A stretch of 64,000 nucleotides of DNA, taken from contig CALJUR010000032.1 in assembly GCA_937975765.1 (NCBI GenBank), positions 1 to 64,000 of the forward strand, given 5' to 3'. Numbering within the stretch: position 1 is the stretch's first letter; each line of letters opens with the position of its first letter. Origin of the DNA: an uncultured Myxococcales bacterium (GTDB taxonomy: Bacteria > Myxococcota_A > UBA9042 > DTJE01). This document shows, piece by piece, positions 33,780-42,830 of this stretch. Both the position numbers and the translations under genes were made by a program. The notes beneath the pieces are model-generated. The model had not been told where the DNA came from. It searched no databases and was given only the letters and a program-made list of their open reading frames with translations.

Positions 33780-35603
33780 ATGAGGATGAAGCGCCTCAAG
33801 ACCGTCAAGAGCGCCTTGTGGTTCCTGGTCGGCGCCGCGGCCGCGATCGCGGTGTTCCGTTTCTGGCGCGGCCTGGGTCCCACCACGGCCCTGACCGACC
33901 TGACCCCGTGGGGCTTCTGGATCGGCTTCGACGTCATGGGCGGCGTCGCGCTGGCGGCCGGCGGGTTCTGCATCGCCGCGACCGTCTACGTCTTCCACCT
34001 GGAGCGGTACCGGGCCATCCTGCGGCCCGCCGTGCTGACGGCGTTCCTGGGCTACGCGGCCGTCGTCGTCGGCCTGCTGTTCGACCTCGGCCTCCCCTGG
34101 TCCATCTGGCACATGATCGTCTACTGGAACCCCCGCTCGCCGCTGTTCGAGGTCGGCTGGTGCGTGATGCTGTACCTGACCGTCCTGCTGCTGGAGTTCC
34201 TGCCGGTGATGCTGGAGATGTCGAAGCACCCCCTGCTGGCCGGCATCCACAAGGCCCTGCACAAGGCGACCGTGCCGCTGGTCATCCTGGGCATCATGCT
34301 GTCCACCCTGCACCAGTCGTCGCTGGGCAGCCTGTTCCTGATCATGCCGCACCGGCTGGACCCGTTGTGGTACACGCCGATCCTGCCCATCCTGTTCTTC
34401 ATCTCGGCCATCGCCCTGGGCCTGATGATGGTCACGACCGAGTCGCTGTTCTCGTCGTGGCTGTACGAGGAGGAGTACGAACTGGACCTGTTGCAGGGCC
34501 TGGGCAAGGTCGCGGCCGGCGTGCTGTGGTTCTACCTGGCCGTGCGCATCGGCGACCTGGCGATCCGCGGGGTGCTGCCGCACGCCTTCGACGGCGGCTT
34601 CGAACCGGGCCTGTTCTGGGTCGAGATCGCGGTGTCGGTGCTGATCCCGGCGACGCTGCTGACGATCCCGTACACGCGGCGCCGCATGAAGACGCTGGCG
34701 ACGGCGGCCGGTTTCACGGTGGTCGGCTTCGTCTTCCACCGGATCGACGTGGGCGGCCTGGCCATGATCGGGACCACGGGCACCCGCTACGTACCTTCCT
34801 GGACCGAACTGGCGATCTCCTTCGGCATCGTGGCCGGGTTCGCGCTGGTCTTCTTCTGGATCGCGGAACGGTTCCACCTGATGCACGGCGGGCCGATGCT
34901 GAAGGGCCGCGAGCGCCTGCCGGACATCCACGCGTTCCGGCCGCGCCTGATCCGCGGTGCCGTGATGTTCGTGGCGGGCGCGGCGATGGCCACCGCCCTG
35001 CTGCCGTCGAGCACGCTGGACGGCTGGCCGGTGGTGGCGCAGACGGTGCATCGCCCGGGCTACGGCGACATGATGATCCTGGACGGCAACCGGAACGACA
35101 AGGGCGTCCGGTTCGACCACAAGATGCACGTGGACGTGGCCGAGGGCGACGACAAGTGCGCCTTCTGCCACCACATGGTCAAGCCCGGCGCGCGCGCGAC
35201 CGGCTGCAGCGAGTGCCACCGGGACGAGCACCTCCCGGTCAGCATCTTCGACCACCGGCTGCACCAGGACCTCCTGGCGAAGGGGCCCGGCTGCCTGACC
35301 TGCCACGAGGACACCTCGCGGCCGAAGGACCTCGAGAACTCGAAGCCGTGCCTGGACTGCCACGAATCGATGATACCGCCGGGTGCCGCCTTCAAGCCGC
35401 GCGCGGCGCCGAACATCGGCCTGGCACCGGGGTACATGGACGCGATGCACGGCCTGTGCCTGCACTGCCACCAGGAGCAGGAGGGCGGCCACGCGGGCGA
35501 TGCGCCGACGCTGGCCCGCTGCTCGACCTGCCACTCCGATACGGTCAAGCCGTTCGACCCGCTGCACCCGGACCGGCGGCTGGAAGAGGCGGCGGCGAAG
35601 TAG
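33780..35603 (+). CDS. NrfD-family membrane subunit fused to a hexahaem cytochrome c domain
   Basis: The product has 607 residues. Residues 1-~385 form an NrfD/PsrC/HybB-type polytopic domain with about nine helices (PWGFWIGFDVMGGVALAAGGF, FEVGWCVMLYLTVLLLEF and STLHQSSLGSLFL are family landmarks). A further helix at 390-412 precedes a periplasmic C-terminus with six CxxCH haem-attachment motifs: CAFCH (460), CSECH (476), CLTCH (505), CLDCH (524), CLHCH (560) and CSTCH (581). The haem domain resembles class III cytochromes. NrfD plus cytochrome in one chain is unusual; they are commonly separate subunits. It likely passes electrons between quinone and periplasmic carriers. Confidence 0.88.
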   Translation: MRMKRLKTVKSALWFLVGAAAAIAVFRFWRGLGPTTALTDLTPWGFWIGFDVMGGVALAAGGFCIAATVYVFHLERYRAILRPAVLTAFLGYAAVVVGLLFDLGLPWSIWHMIVYWNPRSPLFEVGWCVMLYLTVLLLEFLPVMLEMSKHPLLAGIHKALHKATVPLVILGIMLSTLHQSSLGSLFLIMPHRLDPLWYTPILPILFFISAIALGLMMVTTESLFSSWLYEEEYELDLLQGLGKVAAGVLWFYLAVRIGDLAIRGVLPHAFDGGFEPGLFWVEIAVSVLIPATLLTIPYTRRRMKTLATAAGFTVVGFVFHRIDVGGLAMIGTTGTRYVPSWTELAISFGIVAGFALVFFWIAERFHLMHGGPMLKGRERLPDIHAFRPRLIRGAVMFVAGAAMATALLPSSTLDGWPVVAQTVHRPGYGDMMILDGNRNDKGVRFDHKMHVDVAEGDDKCAFCHHMVKPGARATGCSECHRDEHLPVSIFDHRLHQDLLAKGPGCLTCHEDTSRPKDLENSKPCLDCHESMIPPGAAFKPRAAPNIGLAPGYMDAMHGLCLHCHQEQEGGHAGDAPTLARCSTCHSDTVKPFDPLHPDRRLEEAAAK

Positions 35604-35657
35604 CGCGTCCGGCGCCCGGAGGCGACTGGATCCCGGACGCCGGCCCGGAGGCGGCTC

Positions 35658-37376
35658 ATGCCCGGACCCGCCGACAGAGTTCCTGGACATCCCCTGGCTC
35701 CCCGCTGGTGGCGACGCCTGGGCCTGGCTCCCCGCCTCATCGTGTCCCTGACCATCATCGTGACGCTGGTGTCCGGCATCTCGGCCGTGCTGGTGATGCG
35801 GAACCAGGAGAGCCTGCTGCTGCGGGAGATGGTGCGCGGGGCCGACCAGTTGTCCCAGACCATCCGGTCGGCCACCTGGGAGGCGATGCTGCTGGACCAG
35901 CGCCAGTCCGCCTACAAGGTCATGCAGACGGTGGGCCGCCAGGCGGGCATCGAGAAGATCCGCATCTTCAACAAGGAAGGGCGGGTCATGTTCTCGACCG
36001 GCGACGACCTCCACGCGATGGTCGACAAGCACGCGGAGGCCTGCGACCTGTGCCATTCCAGCCAGCAGCCGCTGGTGCGCGTCGACGTCCCGTCGCGGTC
36101 GCGCGTGTTCCAGGACCGGTTCGGGCGGCGCGTGCTGGGCATGGTCACGCCGATCTACAACGAGCCGGCGTGCAGCCGCGCCGAGTGCCACGCGCACCCC
36201 GAGGACATCCAGGTTCTGGGCGTGCTGGACGTCAGCATGGACACGGGGCCGATGCAGGAGCAGTTGTCGATCCTGCGGGCCTGGACGACCAGCCGCGCCG
36301 TGCTGGAGATCGCGCTGCTGGGCCTGGTGATCGTGTTCTTCACGCGCCGGCTGGTGGCCCGGCCGATCCAGCGCATGATCCGCGCGACGCGGGCGATCGG
36401 CGGGCTGGACCTGCAGCCGCCCGGCGCGTCCGGCACGGGTGCGAACGGCCCCGACACGATGCGCGAGCCCCTGCCGCCGGAAGTCGCGCAGGACGAGTTG
36501 TCCCGGCTGCAGTACGCCTTCGAGGAGATGCGCCAGCGCCTGGCGACCGCCAAGGGGGAGGTCGACGCCTTCACCCGCGAACTGGAGCGCAAGGTCGAGA
36601 CCCGCACCAGCGAACTGGAGTCGGCGCGCGAGCAGTTGTACCGGTCCGAGCGCCTGGCCTCGCTGGGGCGGCTGGCGGCGTCGGTGGCCCACGAGATCAA
36701 CAACCCCATCTCGGGGGTCCTGAACCTGTCCCGTCTGGTCCTGCGCCTGATCGATTCCGGCGGCATTCCCCCGGATCGCATCGAGGAAGTGCGCGGGTAC
36801 CTGTCGCAGGTGACCGAGGAGACCGCGCGCATCGGGCGCATCGTGTCGGACCTGCTGTCGTTCGCCCGGCAGACCCGCCCCAGGATCGAGCCGACGGACC
36901 TGGCGGACCTGGCGCGCCGCACCCTGTCGCTGCTGTCCCTGAAACTGCGCATGCGGGGCATCGAGGCCGTCCTGGATGCGTCTCCCGGCGTGCCGCGTGT
37001 GGCCTGCGACGCCGGCCAGGTGGAGCAGGTGCTGATCAACCTGGTGATGAACGCGGCCGAGGCCAGCCCCGACGGCGCGACCGTGCAGGTCCGCCTGCTG
37101 AACGAGGCCCTGGAGGGATTCGTCACGCTGGAGGTGGCCGACAGCGGCACGGGCATCCCGCCCGAACACCTGGCGCGCATCTTCGACCCGTTCTTCACGA
37201 CGAAGGAGGACGGGAAGGGCGTCGGGCTGGGGCTCGCCGTCGCCTACGGGATCGTGGAGTCCCACGGCGGCACCATCGACGTGCGCAGCCAGGCGGGACG
37301 GGGCACGACGTTCCGGGTCCGGCTGCCGGTGGAAGGCCGCGCGGCGCCGGCGCAGGGCCGTGGAGGCAATTCATGA
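35658..37376 (+). CDS. Sensor histidine kinase with c-type haem motifs in the periplasmic domain
   Basis: The product has 572 residues. A first membrane helix (~27-47) opens a ~230-residue periplasmic sensor, then a second helix (~210-228), HAMP-like segment, coiled coil, and HisKA/HATPase. The H-box ASVAHEINNPISGVL, N-box LVMNAAEA and the G-boxes DSGTGIPP and GVGLGLAV are all intact. The sensor contains CDLCH (129-133) and C-x4-CH (172-178), both able to bind covalent haem. The kinase is therefore likely a redox, ligand or gas sensor controlling the adjacent cytochrome complex through the downstream regulator. GGAGG precedes the ATG. Its stop overlaps the regulator start (ATGA). Confidence 0.88.
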   Translation: MPGPADRVPGHPLAPRWWRRLGLAPRLIVSLTIIVTLVSGISAVLVMRNQESLLLREMVRGADQLSQTIRSATWEAMLLDQRQSAYKVMQTVGRQAGIEKIRIFNKEGRVMFSTGDDLHAMVDKHAEACDLCHSSQQPLVRVDVPSRSRVFQDRFGRRVLGMVTPIYNEPACSRAECHAHPEDIQVLGVLDVSMDTGPMQEQLSILRAWTTSRAVLEIALLGLVIVFFTRRLVARPIQRMIRATRAIGGLDLQPPGASGTGANGPDTMREPLPPEVAQDELSRLQYAFEEMRQRLATAKGEVDAFTRELERKVETRTSELESAREQLYRSERLASLGRLAASVAHEINNPISGVLNLSRLVLRLIDSGGIPPDRIEEVRGYLSQVTEETARIGRIVSDLLSFARQTRPRIEPTDLADLARRTLSLLSLKLRMRGIEAVLDASPGVPRVACDAGQVEQVLINLVMNAAEASPDGATVQVRLLNEALEGFVTLEVADSGTGIPPEHLARIFDPFFTTKEDGKGVGLGLAVAYGIVESHGGTIDVRSQAGRGTTFRVRLPVEGRAAPAQGRGGNS

Positions 37377-38758
37377 GCGCATCCGGACGCGTCCTGGTGG
37401 TCGACGACGAGAAGGTCGTGCGCGACTCGCTGGCGGGCTGGCTGCGCGAGGACGGCCACGCGTGCCGGACCGCCGCGTCGGGCGAGGACGCCCTGGAGGC
37501 GGCCCGGTCCGAGGACTACGATGTCTGCGTGGTGGACCTGAAGATGCCCCGCGGGCTGGACGGCATCGAGACGATGCGGCGCATGAAGGAGGCCCATCCC
37601 GGCATGGCGGTCGTGATCATCACGGCGTACGCGACGGTCGACACGGCCGTCGAGGCCATGAAGGGCGGCGCCGAGGACTACCTCGTCAAGCCGTTCGCCC
37701 CGGAGGACGTCTCGGCCATCGTCGAGCGGGTCGTCACCCTGCGCCGGGTGTCGGCGCGCGCGGAACCGGGGGGCGCGCCGGGTGCCGAGGTCCGGTTCTG
37801 CGGCATGGTCAGTCGCAATCCGCAGATGCACCGGCTGTTCGAGATGGCCCGCGAGGTGGCCGACCTGCGTTCCACGGTCCTGATCGAGGGCGAGAGCGGC
37901 ACGGGCAAGGAACTGGTCGCCCGGGCGATCCACGAGTCGGGGCACCGCCGCGACGGGCCCTACGTGCAGTTGTCGTGCGCCGCGCTGCCCGAGACCCTGC
38001 TGGAGTCCGAACTGTTCGGGTACGAGCGCGGCGCGTTCACCGGCGCGGTGGGGCGGCGGCCGGGCAAGTTCGAACTGGCGTCCGGGGGGACGCTGCTGCT
38101 GGACGAGATCCCCGACGTGGGGCCCAAGGTGCAGTCGGACCTGCTGCGGGTGCTGCAGGAGCGGCGGCTGTTCCGGCTGGGCGGCACCGAGGAGATCGCG
38201 GTGGACGTCCGCTTCATCGCGGCCACGAACCGGCCCCTGCACGAGGCCGTCCAGTCCGGCCGGTTCCGGGAGGATCTGTTCTTCCGGCTGAACGTGATCC
38301 ACCTGGAGGTCCCCCCCCTGCGCCGCCGCCTGGAGGACGTGGAACCCCTGGCGCGGGACTTCATCGCGACGACGTGCCACGAGTCGGGGCGGTCCCAGCC
38401 GGAACTGACCCGCGCGGCGCTGGAGAGGCTGTGCGGCCATTCCTGGCCCGGCAACGTGCGCGAACTGGAGAATGCCATCGAGCGCGCCCTGGTGACGTGC
38501 CGCGGCCCCCGCCTGGACGCGCCCGACTTCTACTTCCTGGGCCGCTCGACATCGCCGGATCGCGGCTTCGTGGCGCCGTCCCACCTGTCCCTGAAGGAGG
38601 TCGAACTGGAGGTCGTCCGGGCAGTGCTGCGCCGCACGTCCGGCAACATCAGCGAGGCCGCGTCGATCCTGGGGATCGACCGTTCCACCCTGTACGAGAA
38701 GATGCGCCGCTACGGCATCGAGCGGACCGGGGATGACGGAACTGCACCGAGGCGCTGA
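37373..38758 (+). CDS. NtrC-family sigma-54-dependent response regulator
   Basis: The product has 461 residues. An N-terminal receiver carries phosphoacceptor Asp in CVVDLKMP (~56). A central AAA+ domain has Walker A GESGTGKE, the sigma-54-contacting GAFTGAV loop, Walker B GGTLLLDEI and the R-finger region. The C-terminal Fis-type helix-turn-helix is GNISEAASILGIDRSTLYEKMRR. All motifs needed for sigma-54 activation are intact. Partner of the haem kinase whose stop it overlaps. Its targets are not evident; a sigma-54 promoter was not found upstream of the complex. Confidence 0.93.
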   Translation: MSASGRVLVVDDEKVVRDSLAGWLREDGHACRTAASGEDALEAARSEDYDVCVVDLKMPRGLDGIETMRRMKEAHPGMAVVIITAYATVDTAVEAMKGGAEDYLVKPFAPEDVSAIVERVVTLRRVSARAEPGGAPGAEVRFCGMVSRNPQMHRLFEMAREVADLRSTVLIEGESGTGKELVARAIHESGHRRDGPYVQLSCAALPETLLESELFGYERGAFTGAVGRRPGKFELASGGTLLLDEIPDVGPKVQSDLLRVLQERRLFRLGGTEEIAVDVRFIAATNRPLHEAVQSGRFREDLFFRLNVIHLEVPPLRRRLEDVEPLARDFIATTCHESGRSQPELTRAALERLCGHSWPGNVRELENAIERALVTCRGPRLDAPDFYFLGRSTSPDRGFVAPSHLSLKEVELEVVRAVLRRTSGNISEAASILGIDRSTLYEKMRRYGIERTGDDGTAPRR

Positions 38759-38786
38759 GACTCGACCCTGGGCCGGGTGACGCGGC

Positions 38787-38948
38787 TCAGGCGTGCCGGG
38801 GCAGGCTCTTGTGCTCCTGGTGGTCCCGCAGGCTCTGGCGCCACGCCGCGCACCCGCCCGCCAGGCAGGCCACCACCAGGGCCAGGGTCAACCCCGCCAG
38901 CACCAGGTTCGTCACCATCACCGCCCAAGTCATGCTGTCCGACAACAT
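38787..38948 (-). CDS. Small single-span membrane protein
   Basis: The 53-residue product starts MLSDSMTWAVMVTNLVLAG with one long helix (~7-30) and a basic, His-containing tail (WRQSLRDHQEHKSLPRHA). GGAGGAGAAG immediately upstream of the ATG at 38948 is one of the best ribosome sites in the window, supporting a real gene. It converges on the NtrC-type gene. It resembles small accessory subunits of membrane complexes in general form only; no family is recognised. Confidence 0.55.
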   Translation of the reverse strand: MLSDSMTWAVMVTNLVLAGLTLALVVACLAGGCAAWRQSLRDHQEHKSLPRHA

Positions 38949-39247
38949 CTTCTCCTCCCAGGTACCGGCGGCACCATACGCCAACCCATTGGAAAGTCAT
39001 GCAGGAAGGATGCCGCGCGGGACGATCTGGCCATGCGCCCATAATCAGCGGTATCCACTATGGAATCCAGGCATGGTATCCCTCGCGCCCTCGGTACACC
39101 CGGACCCTTTCTGTAGGATTTCCCGACACCGCGCCGGGTTTCCCGCCAGCCGCGCCGGCCTCGAACGGCCGCCTGCCCGCGCCGCGACTGCTTGAACAAA
39201 TCCCGCGCCTGTGTTGCCATTCACGGGACTGCAACCCGGAGGGTCCC
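38949..39247. other. Intergenic region between a small membrane gene and the M2 peptidase
   Basis: This 299-bp divergent spacer has no supported gene. On the plus strand TTGAAC (39192-39197), 17 nt, TGCCAT (39215-39220) is a possible promoter for the peptidase gene. An isolated TAGGAT occurs at 39114-39119. Local composition is slightly more AT-rich than the coding flanks. No repeat or RNA structure was recognised. Confidence 0.4.
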
Positions 39248-41059
39248 GTGAAGCGCCGCACCCGTGTCGTCCTGGCGTTTGCCGCGGTGCTGTGCGCATC
39301 GCCGGCGCTGCGGGCCCAGGAGACGCCGCCGACCGCCGACGGGGCCGAGGCCTGGCTGAAGACCGTCGAGGCCGAACTGATGGACCTTTGGGTCTACCAG
39401 GCGCGGACCGACTGGGTCCGGAACACCTACATCACGCACGACACCGAACTGCTGGGCGCGCGGGCCAACGAGGCGGTGATGGAATACGTCGGCCGGCGCG
39501 CGGCCGAGGCGACGCGGTGGGATTCCGTGACCCTGCCCGAGGTGCTGCGCCGCAAGATCAACCTGCTGAAGCTGGGCCTGGACATGCCGGCCCCGCGCGA
39601 CCCGGCCCGGCGGGCGGAACTGGCGCGCATCAGCACCACGATGGACAGCCTGTACGGCAAGGGGAAGTACTGTCCCGAACGCCTGGAGGGCGAATGCCTG
39701 GACCTGGTGAAGATCACCGGGATCCTGGCGAAGAGCCGGAACCACGACGAACTGCTGGACACCTGGAAGGGCTGGCACCAGGTCTCGCCGCCGATGCGCG
39801 AGTCGTACCGGCGATTCGTGGAACTGGCCAACGAGGGCGCGCGCGAGGTCGGGTTCAAGGACCTGGGCGAGTTGTGGACGTCGCGGTACGACATGCCGCC
39901 GGGGGACTTCCAGGCCGAGACCGACCGGCTGTGGCGGCAGGTGGAGCCGCTGTACCGGGACCTGCACTGCCACGTCCGCGCGAAGCTGCAGGAGGTGTAC
40001 GGCAAGGCGAACGTGCGGGAGGGCCAGCCGATCCCGGCGCACCTGCTGGGCAACCTGTGGGCGCAGGAGTGGAGCAACCTGTTCGACCTGCTGGCGCCCG
40101 ACCCGCACAGCGCGTCCGCCATCGACCTGGAGAGGATCCTCAAGGCGCGCGGCACCGACGAGAGGCGGATGGTGAAGTACGCCGAGGCGTTCTTCACGTC
40201 GCTGGGCCTGGCGGCGCTGCCGAAGACCTTCTGGGAGCGGTCGATGCTGACGAAGCCGCGAGACCGCGACGTGGTCTGCCACGCGTCGGCGTGGGACGTG
40301 GACAACCAGGAGGACCTGCGCATCAAGATGTGCATCCAGGTCAACGACGAGGACTTCACCACCATCCACCACGAACTGGGGCACAACTACTACCAGTTCG
40401 CCTACCGGGACCTGGACCCGCTGTTCCTGAACAGCGCCAACGACGGGTTCCACGAGGCTCTGGGCGACCTGATCGCGCTGTCGGTGACGCCGGGGTACCT
40501 GAAGAAGATCGGGCTGATCGACCGCGAGCCGGCGGGCGGCCTGAACCCGTTGATGAAGCGCGCGATCGAGAAGGTCGCGTTCCTGCCGTTCGGGCTGCTG
40601 GTGGACAAGTGGCGGTGGGGCGTGTTCGACGGCAGCATCCCGCCCGCGAAGTACAACGAGGCATGGTGGGACCTGCGGAGGAAATACCAGGGCGTGGCCC
40701 CGGCCGTGGCGCGCACCGAGGACGACTTCGACCCGGGCGCGAAGTACCACGTCCCGGCGAACGTGCCGTACACGCGGTACTTCCTGGCGGCCATCCTGCA
40801 GTTCCAGTTCCACCGCGCGCTGTGCCGGCAGGTGGTGGGGTTCAAGGGGCCGCTGCACCAGTGCAGCATCCACGGGAACCGGCAGGCCGGGGCCCGCATC
40901 CAGAAGATGATGGAGATGGGGCTGTCGCGGCCGTGGCCCGAGGCGCTGCAGGCGATGACGGGCGAGACGCGGATGGATGCGGGTGCCATCCTGGAGTACT
41001 TCGCGCCGCTGCAGCAGTGGCTGAAGAAGCAGAACGCCGGCCGCAAGTGCGGCTGGTAG
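39248..41059 (+). CDS. Peptidyl-dipeptidase A-like metallopeptidase (M2/ACE family)
   Basis: The product has 603 residues from a GTG preceded by GGAGGG. It has a signal peptide (~1-23, ending LRAQ) and the M2 zinc motif HHELGHNYYQFAY (374-386; His375, His379). The third ligand is Glu403 in ANDGFHEALGDLI. The angiotensin-converting-enzyme landmarks AWDVDNQEDLRIKMCIQVN, PFGLLVDKWRWGVF and YTRYFLAAILQFQFHRALC (with chloride/substrate-site residues) are also present. These enzymes remove C-terminal dipeptides from peptides; the exported location suggests peptide scavenging. The gene is complete and of normal one-domain length. Confidence 0.95.
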   Translation: MKRRTRVVLAFAAVLCASPALRAQETPPTADGAEAWLKTVEAELMDLWVYQARTDWVRNTYITHDTELLGARANEAVMEYVGRRAAEATRWDSVTLPEVLRRKINLLKLGLDMPAPRDPARRAELARISTTMDSLYGKGKYCPERLEGECLDLVKITGILAKSRNHDELLDTWKGWHQVSPPMRESYRRFVELANEGAREVGFKDLGELWTSRYDMPPGDFQAETDRLWRQVEPLYRDLHCHVRAKLQEVYGKANVREGQPIPAHLLGNLWAQEWSNLFDLLAPDPHSASAIDLERILKARGTDERRMVKYAEAFFTSLGLAALPKTFWERSMLTKPRDRDVVCHASAWDVDNQEDLRIKMCIQVNDEDFTTIHHELGHNYYQFAYRDLDPLFLNSANDGFHEALGDLIALSVTPGYLKKIGLIDREPAGGLNPLMKRAIEKVAFLPFGLLVDKWRWGVFDGSIPPAKYNEAWWDLRRKYQGVAPAVARTEDDFDPGAKYHVPANVPYTRYFLAAILQFQFHRALCRQVVGFKGPLHQCSIHGNRQAGARIQKMMEMGLSRPWPEALQAMTGETRMDAGAILEYFAPLQQWLKKQNAGRKCGW

Positions 41060-41097
41060 CGGCGGGTTCCCTCCCCGTGCGAACCCCGGGAGACGAC

Positions 41098-41808
41098 ATG
41101 GGCACCGTGCGGCTGCTGATCCTGGACAACAGCCTGGAACCGGACGTGTACGGCCCGGTCTTCCACTGGACGCGGCACCTGCCGCCGGGGGCGACGTTCC
41201 AGGCGTTCCGGACGGCGGACGGCGAGTTGCCGGACGGCGTTTCGGGATACTCGCACGCGATCGTGACGGGCAGCGAGGCGACCATCAACGCGGACGACCC
41301 GTGGATCGGGGCGGCGGGGGAGTGCGTGCGGGTGCTGGCGGGCGAGGGGGTGCCGATCCTGGCGTCCTGCTTCGGCCACCAGCTGGCCGTGCGGGCGCTG
41401 TCGGGACGGGAGTTCGTGCGGGCGACGCCCACGCCCGAGTTCGGGTGGGTGGAAATCGCATGGAACGAGGCGTTGCGGGCGTGCGACCCGATCGCCGCCG
41501 CCCTGCCCTCCCCGGCGTTCGTGTACGCGTCGCACCTCGACGAGGTGCACGCGCCGCCCCCGGAGTGGATCACCCTGGCGACCACGCCGCGTTGCGCGCA
41601 CGCCGTGATCCGCTGGTCCCGCGGGCCCGTCTGGGGATTCCAGCACCATCCCGAGATCGAGCCGGCCGAGGGGCGCGCGCTGTACGACGCGTTCCTTACC
41701 CGCGTGGACGACCGCCGACGGGCGCGGATGCAGCAGGCGTTCTTCCCCGGGGTGCGCGACTCCTTCCTGACCCCGGCCCTGGTGCGGGCGTTCCTGGCAA
41801 CGGGATGA
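41098..41808 (+). CDS. Class I glutamine amidotransferase-like protein
   Basis: The product has 236 residues. The triad of class I GATases is present: nucleophile Cys91 in ILASCFGHQLAV and His-x-Glu in WGFQHHPEIEP. It resembles stand-alone GMP-synthase-like GATases (PF00117). No synthase domain or partner is adjacent, so the ammonia acceptor is unknown; some homologues hydrolyse gamma-glutamyl compounds. It starts 38 nt after the M2 peptidase and may share its transcript. Confidence 0.88.
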   Translation: MGTVRLLILDNSLEPDVYGPVFHWTRHLPPGATFQAFRTADGELPDGVSGYSHAIVTGSEATINADDPWIGAAGECVRVLAGEGVPILASCFGHQLAVRALSGREFVRATPTPEFGWVEIAWNEALRACDPIAAALPSPAFVYASHLDEVHAPPPEWITLATTPRCAHAVIRWSRGPVWGFQHHPEIEPAEGRALYDAFLTRVDDRRRARMQQAFFPGVRDSFLTPALVRAFLATG

Positions 41809-41820
41809 AAGGGGCGGACC

Positions 41821-42753
41821 CTACCCCATCCCCTTCAGCATCTTCGGTTCGGCAGGATCGAATGCCTGGGTGAAGGGATCGACGCGGCGCATGGCCAGTT
41901 CGTCGAAGGCGGCCGACCGGACGCGCCGCACCATGCCCATGTCGTTGTCCTGGGTGCGGTGATAACGCGTGGCCTCGGCCATGAACTGGCTGCACGACAT
42001 CCCGGGGAGGGCCGGCAGCGAGGCGTCGAAGACCTCGGTGACCGGGCCCGGGTCGGCGGCACCCATCATGCGGTAGACCCAGAAGCGGTTCAGCAGGTGG
42101 TAGGTCCGTTCCACCCGGTGCGGGGGCAGCCCGCCCGCCGCCTGCGACGGGTCGGCGGCCAGTTTCACGGCGCTGGTCGCGATGCGCGACGTCAACTGGT
42201 GCTCGGGGTGCCCGGTGGCGCCGCGGTCGGGGTCGAAGGTCAGGACCAGGTCCGGACGGAAGCGGCGGATCTCGGCCACGACGTCCGCGATCGGGTCGCC
42301 CTGCGACTGCCACTTCGCGTAGATCTCGTGCCGCATCGGGAACGACTCGACCGGCAGGGAGGCGTTCCAGTACCGGAAGTGCGCAAGCGACGCGCGGTAC
42401 GCCACCGCCACCTTCTCCATCTCGCCCGTCCGGACCGTCGCCAGGTCGGGGCCGCACCCCTCGGGCAGGCAGCACTCGCCGCCGTCGCCGCGGGTCATCA
42501 CGACCATGGCCAGCGGGTTGCGGAAGTGCATGGACGACCGGGCCAGCAGCGACCCGCCGAAGCACTCGTCGTCCGGGTGCGCCGCGATCCACATCGTCCG
42601 GGCGCCCTTCGCCAGGAAGGCGTCCACGGGCTGGGATTCCGGCATGCCGTCGGCCCGCACCGGCGCGTGCCCGCAGCCGACGCCCAGGACGCCGGGCAGC
42701 GACACCGCCGCCCCCGCCGCGATCGCACTTTTCAGGAACGTCCGCCGATCCAT
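41821..42753 (-). CDS. Exported PIG-L/LmbE-family deacetylase
   Basis: The product has 310 residues. The N-terminus MDRRTFLKSAIAAGAA is a Tat-type signal (RRTFLK) ending at a Cys in LGVGCGHA, so it is a Tat-exported probable lipoprotein. The PIG-L catalytic motif is AHPDDECFGG (~58-67), with the second metal-site element TGHPEHQLT. Family members remove acetyl groups from N-acetylated sugars or similar amides using zinc. Export is unusual relative to cytosolic LmbE enzymes. Convergent with the GATase gene. Confidence 0.87.
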   Translation of the reverse strand: MDRRTFLKSAIAAGAAVSLPGVLGVGCGHAPVRADGMPESQPVDAFLAKGARTMWIAAHPDDECFGGSLLARSSMHFRNPLAMVVMTRGDGGECCLPEGCGPDLATVRTGEMEKVAVAYRASLAHFRYWNASLPVESFPMRHEIYAKWQSQGDPIADVVAEIRRFRPDLVLTFDPDRGATGHPEHQLTSRIATSAVKLAADPSQAAGGLPPHRVERTYHLLNRFWVYRMMGAADPGPVTEVFDASLPALPGMSCSQFMAEATRYHRTQDNDMGMVRRVRSAAFDELAMRRVDPFTQAFDPAEPKMLKGMG

Positions 42754-42779
42754 CGCGCACCTCCCGGTCCCGGGGGCGC

Positions 42780-42808
42780 ATTGTAGCGACCGCCGGCGCC
42801 GGTGGCCA
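42780..42808 (-). promoter_or_regulatory. Candidate promoter of the PIG-L gene at 42753
   Basis: Minus strand: TGGCCA (42808-42803), 17 nt, TACAAT (42785-42780), 26 nt upstream of the ATG. Strong -10, modest -35. Confidence 0.5.
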
Positions 42809-42830
42809 GGGCCTCGCGGGATCTCCAGCC

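Noticed and set aside
33720..37265. 1181-codon minus-strand frame opposite the cytochrome and kinase genes
   Set aside because: The opposite strand encodes clear NrfD, CxxCH and kinase motifs; the antisense frame has the His/Gln/Arg-rich composition of a third-position shadow.
33818..37372. Upstream 5' half of a 1646-codon plus-strand frame that ends as the NtrC-type regulator
   Set aside because: Only the C-terminal 461 residues match a protein family; the rest is an alternative frame of the NrfD and kinase genes. The regulator starts at 37373.
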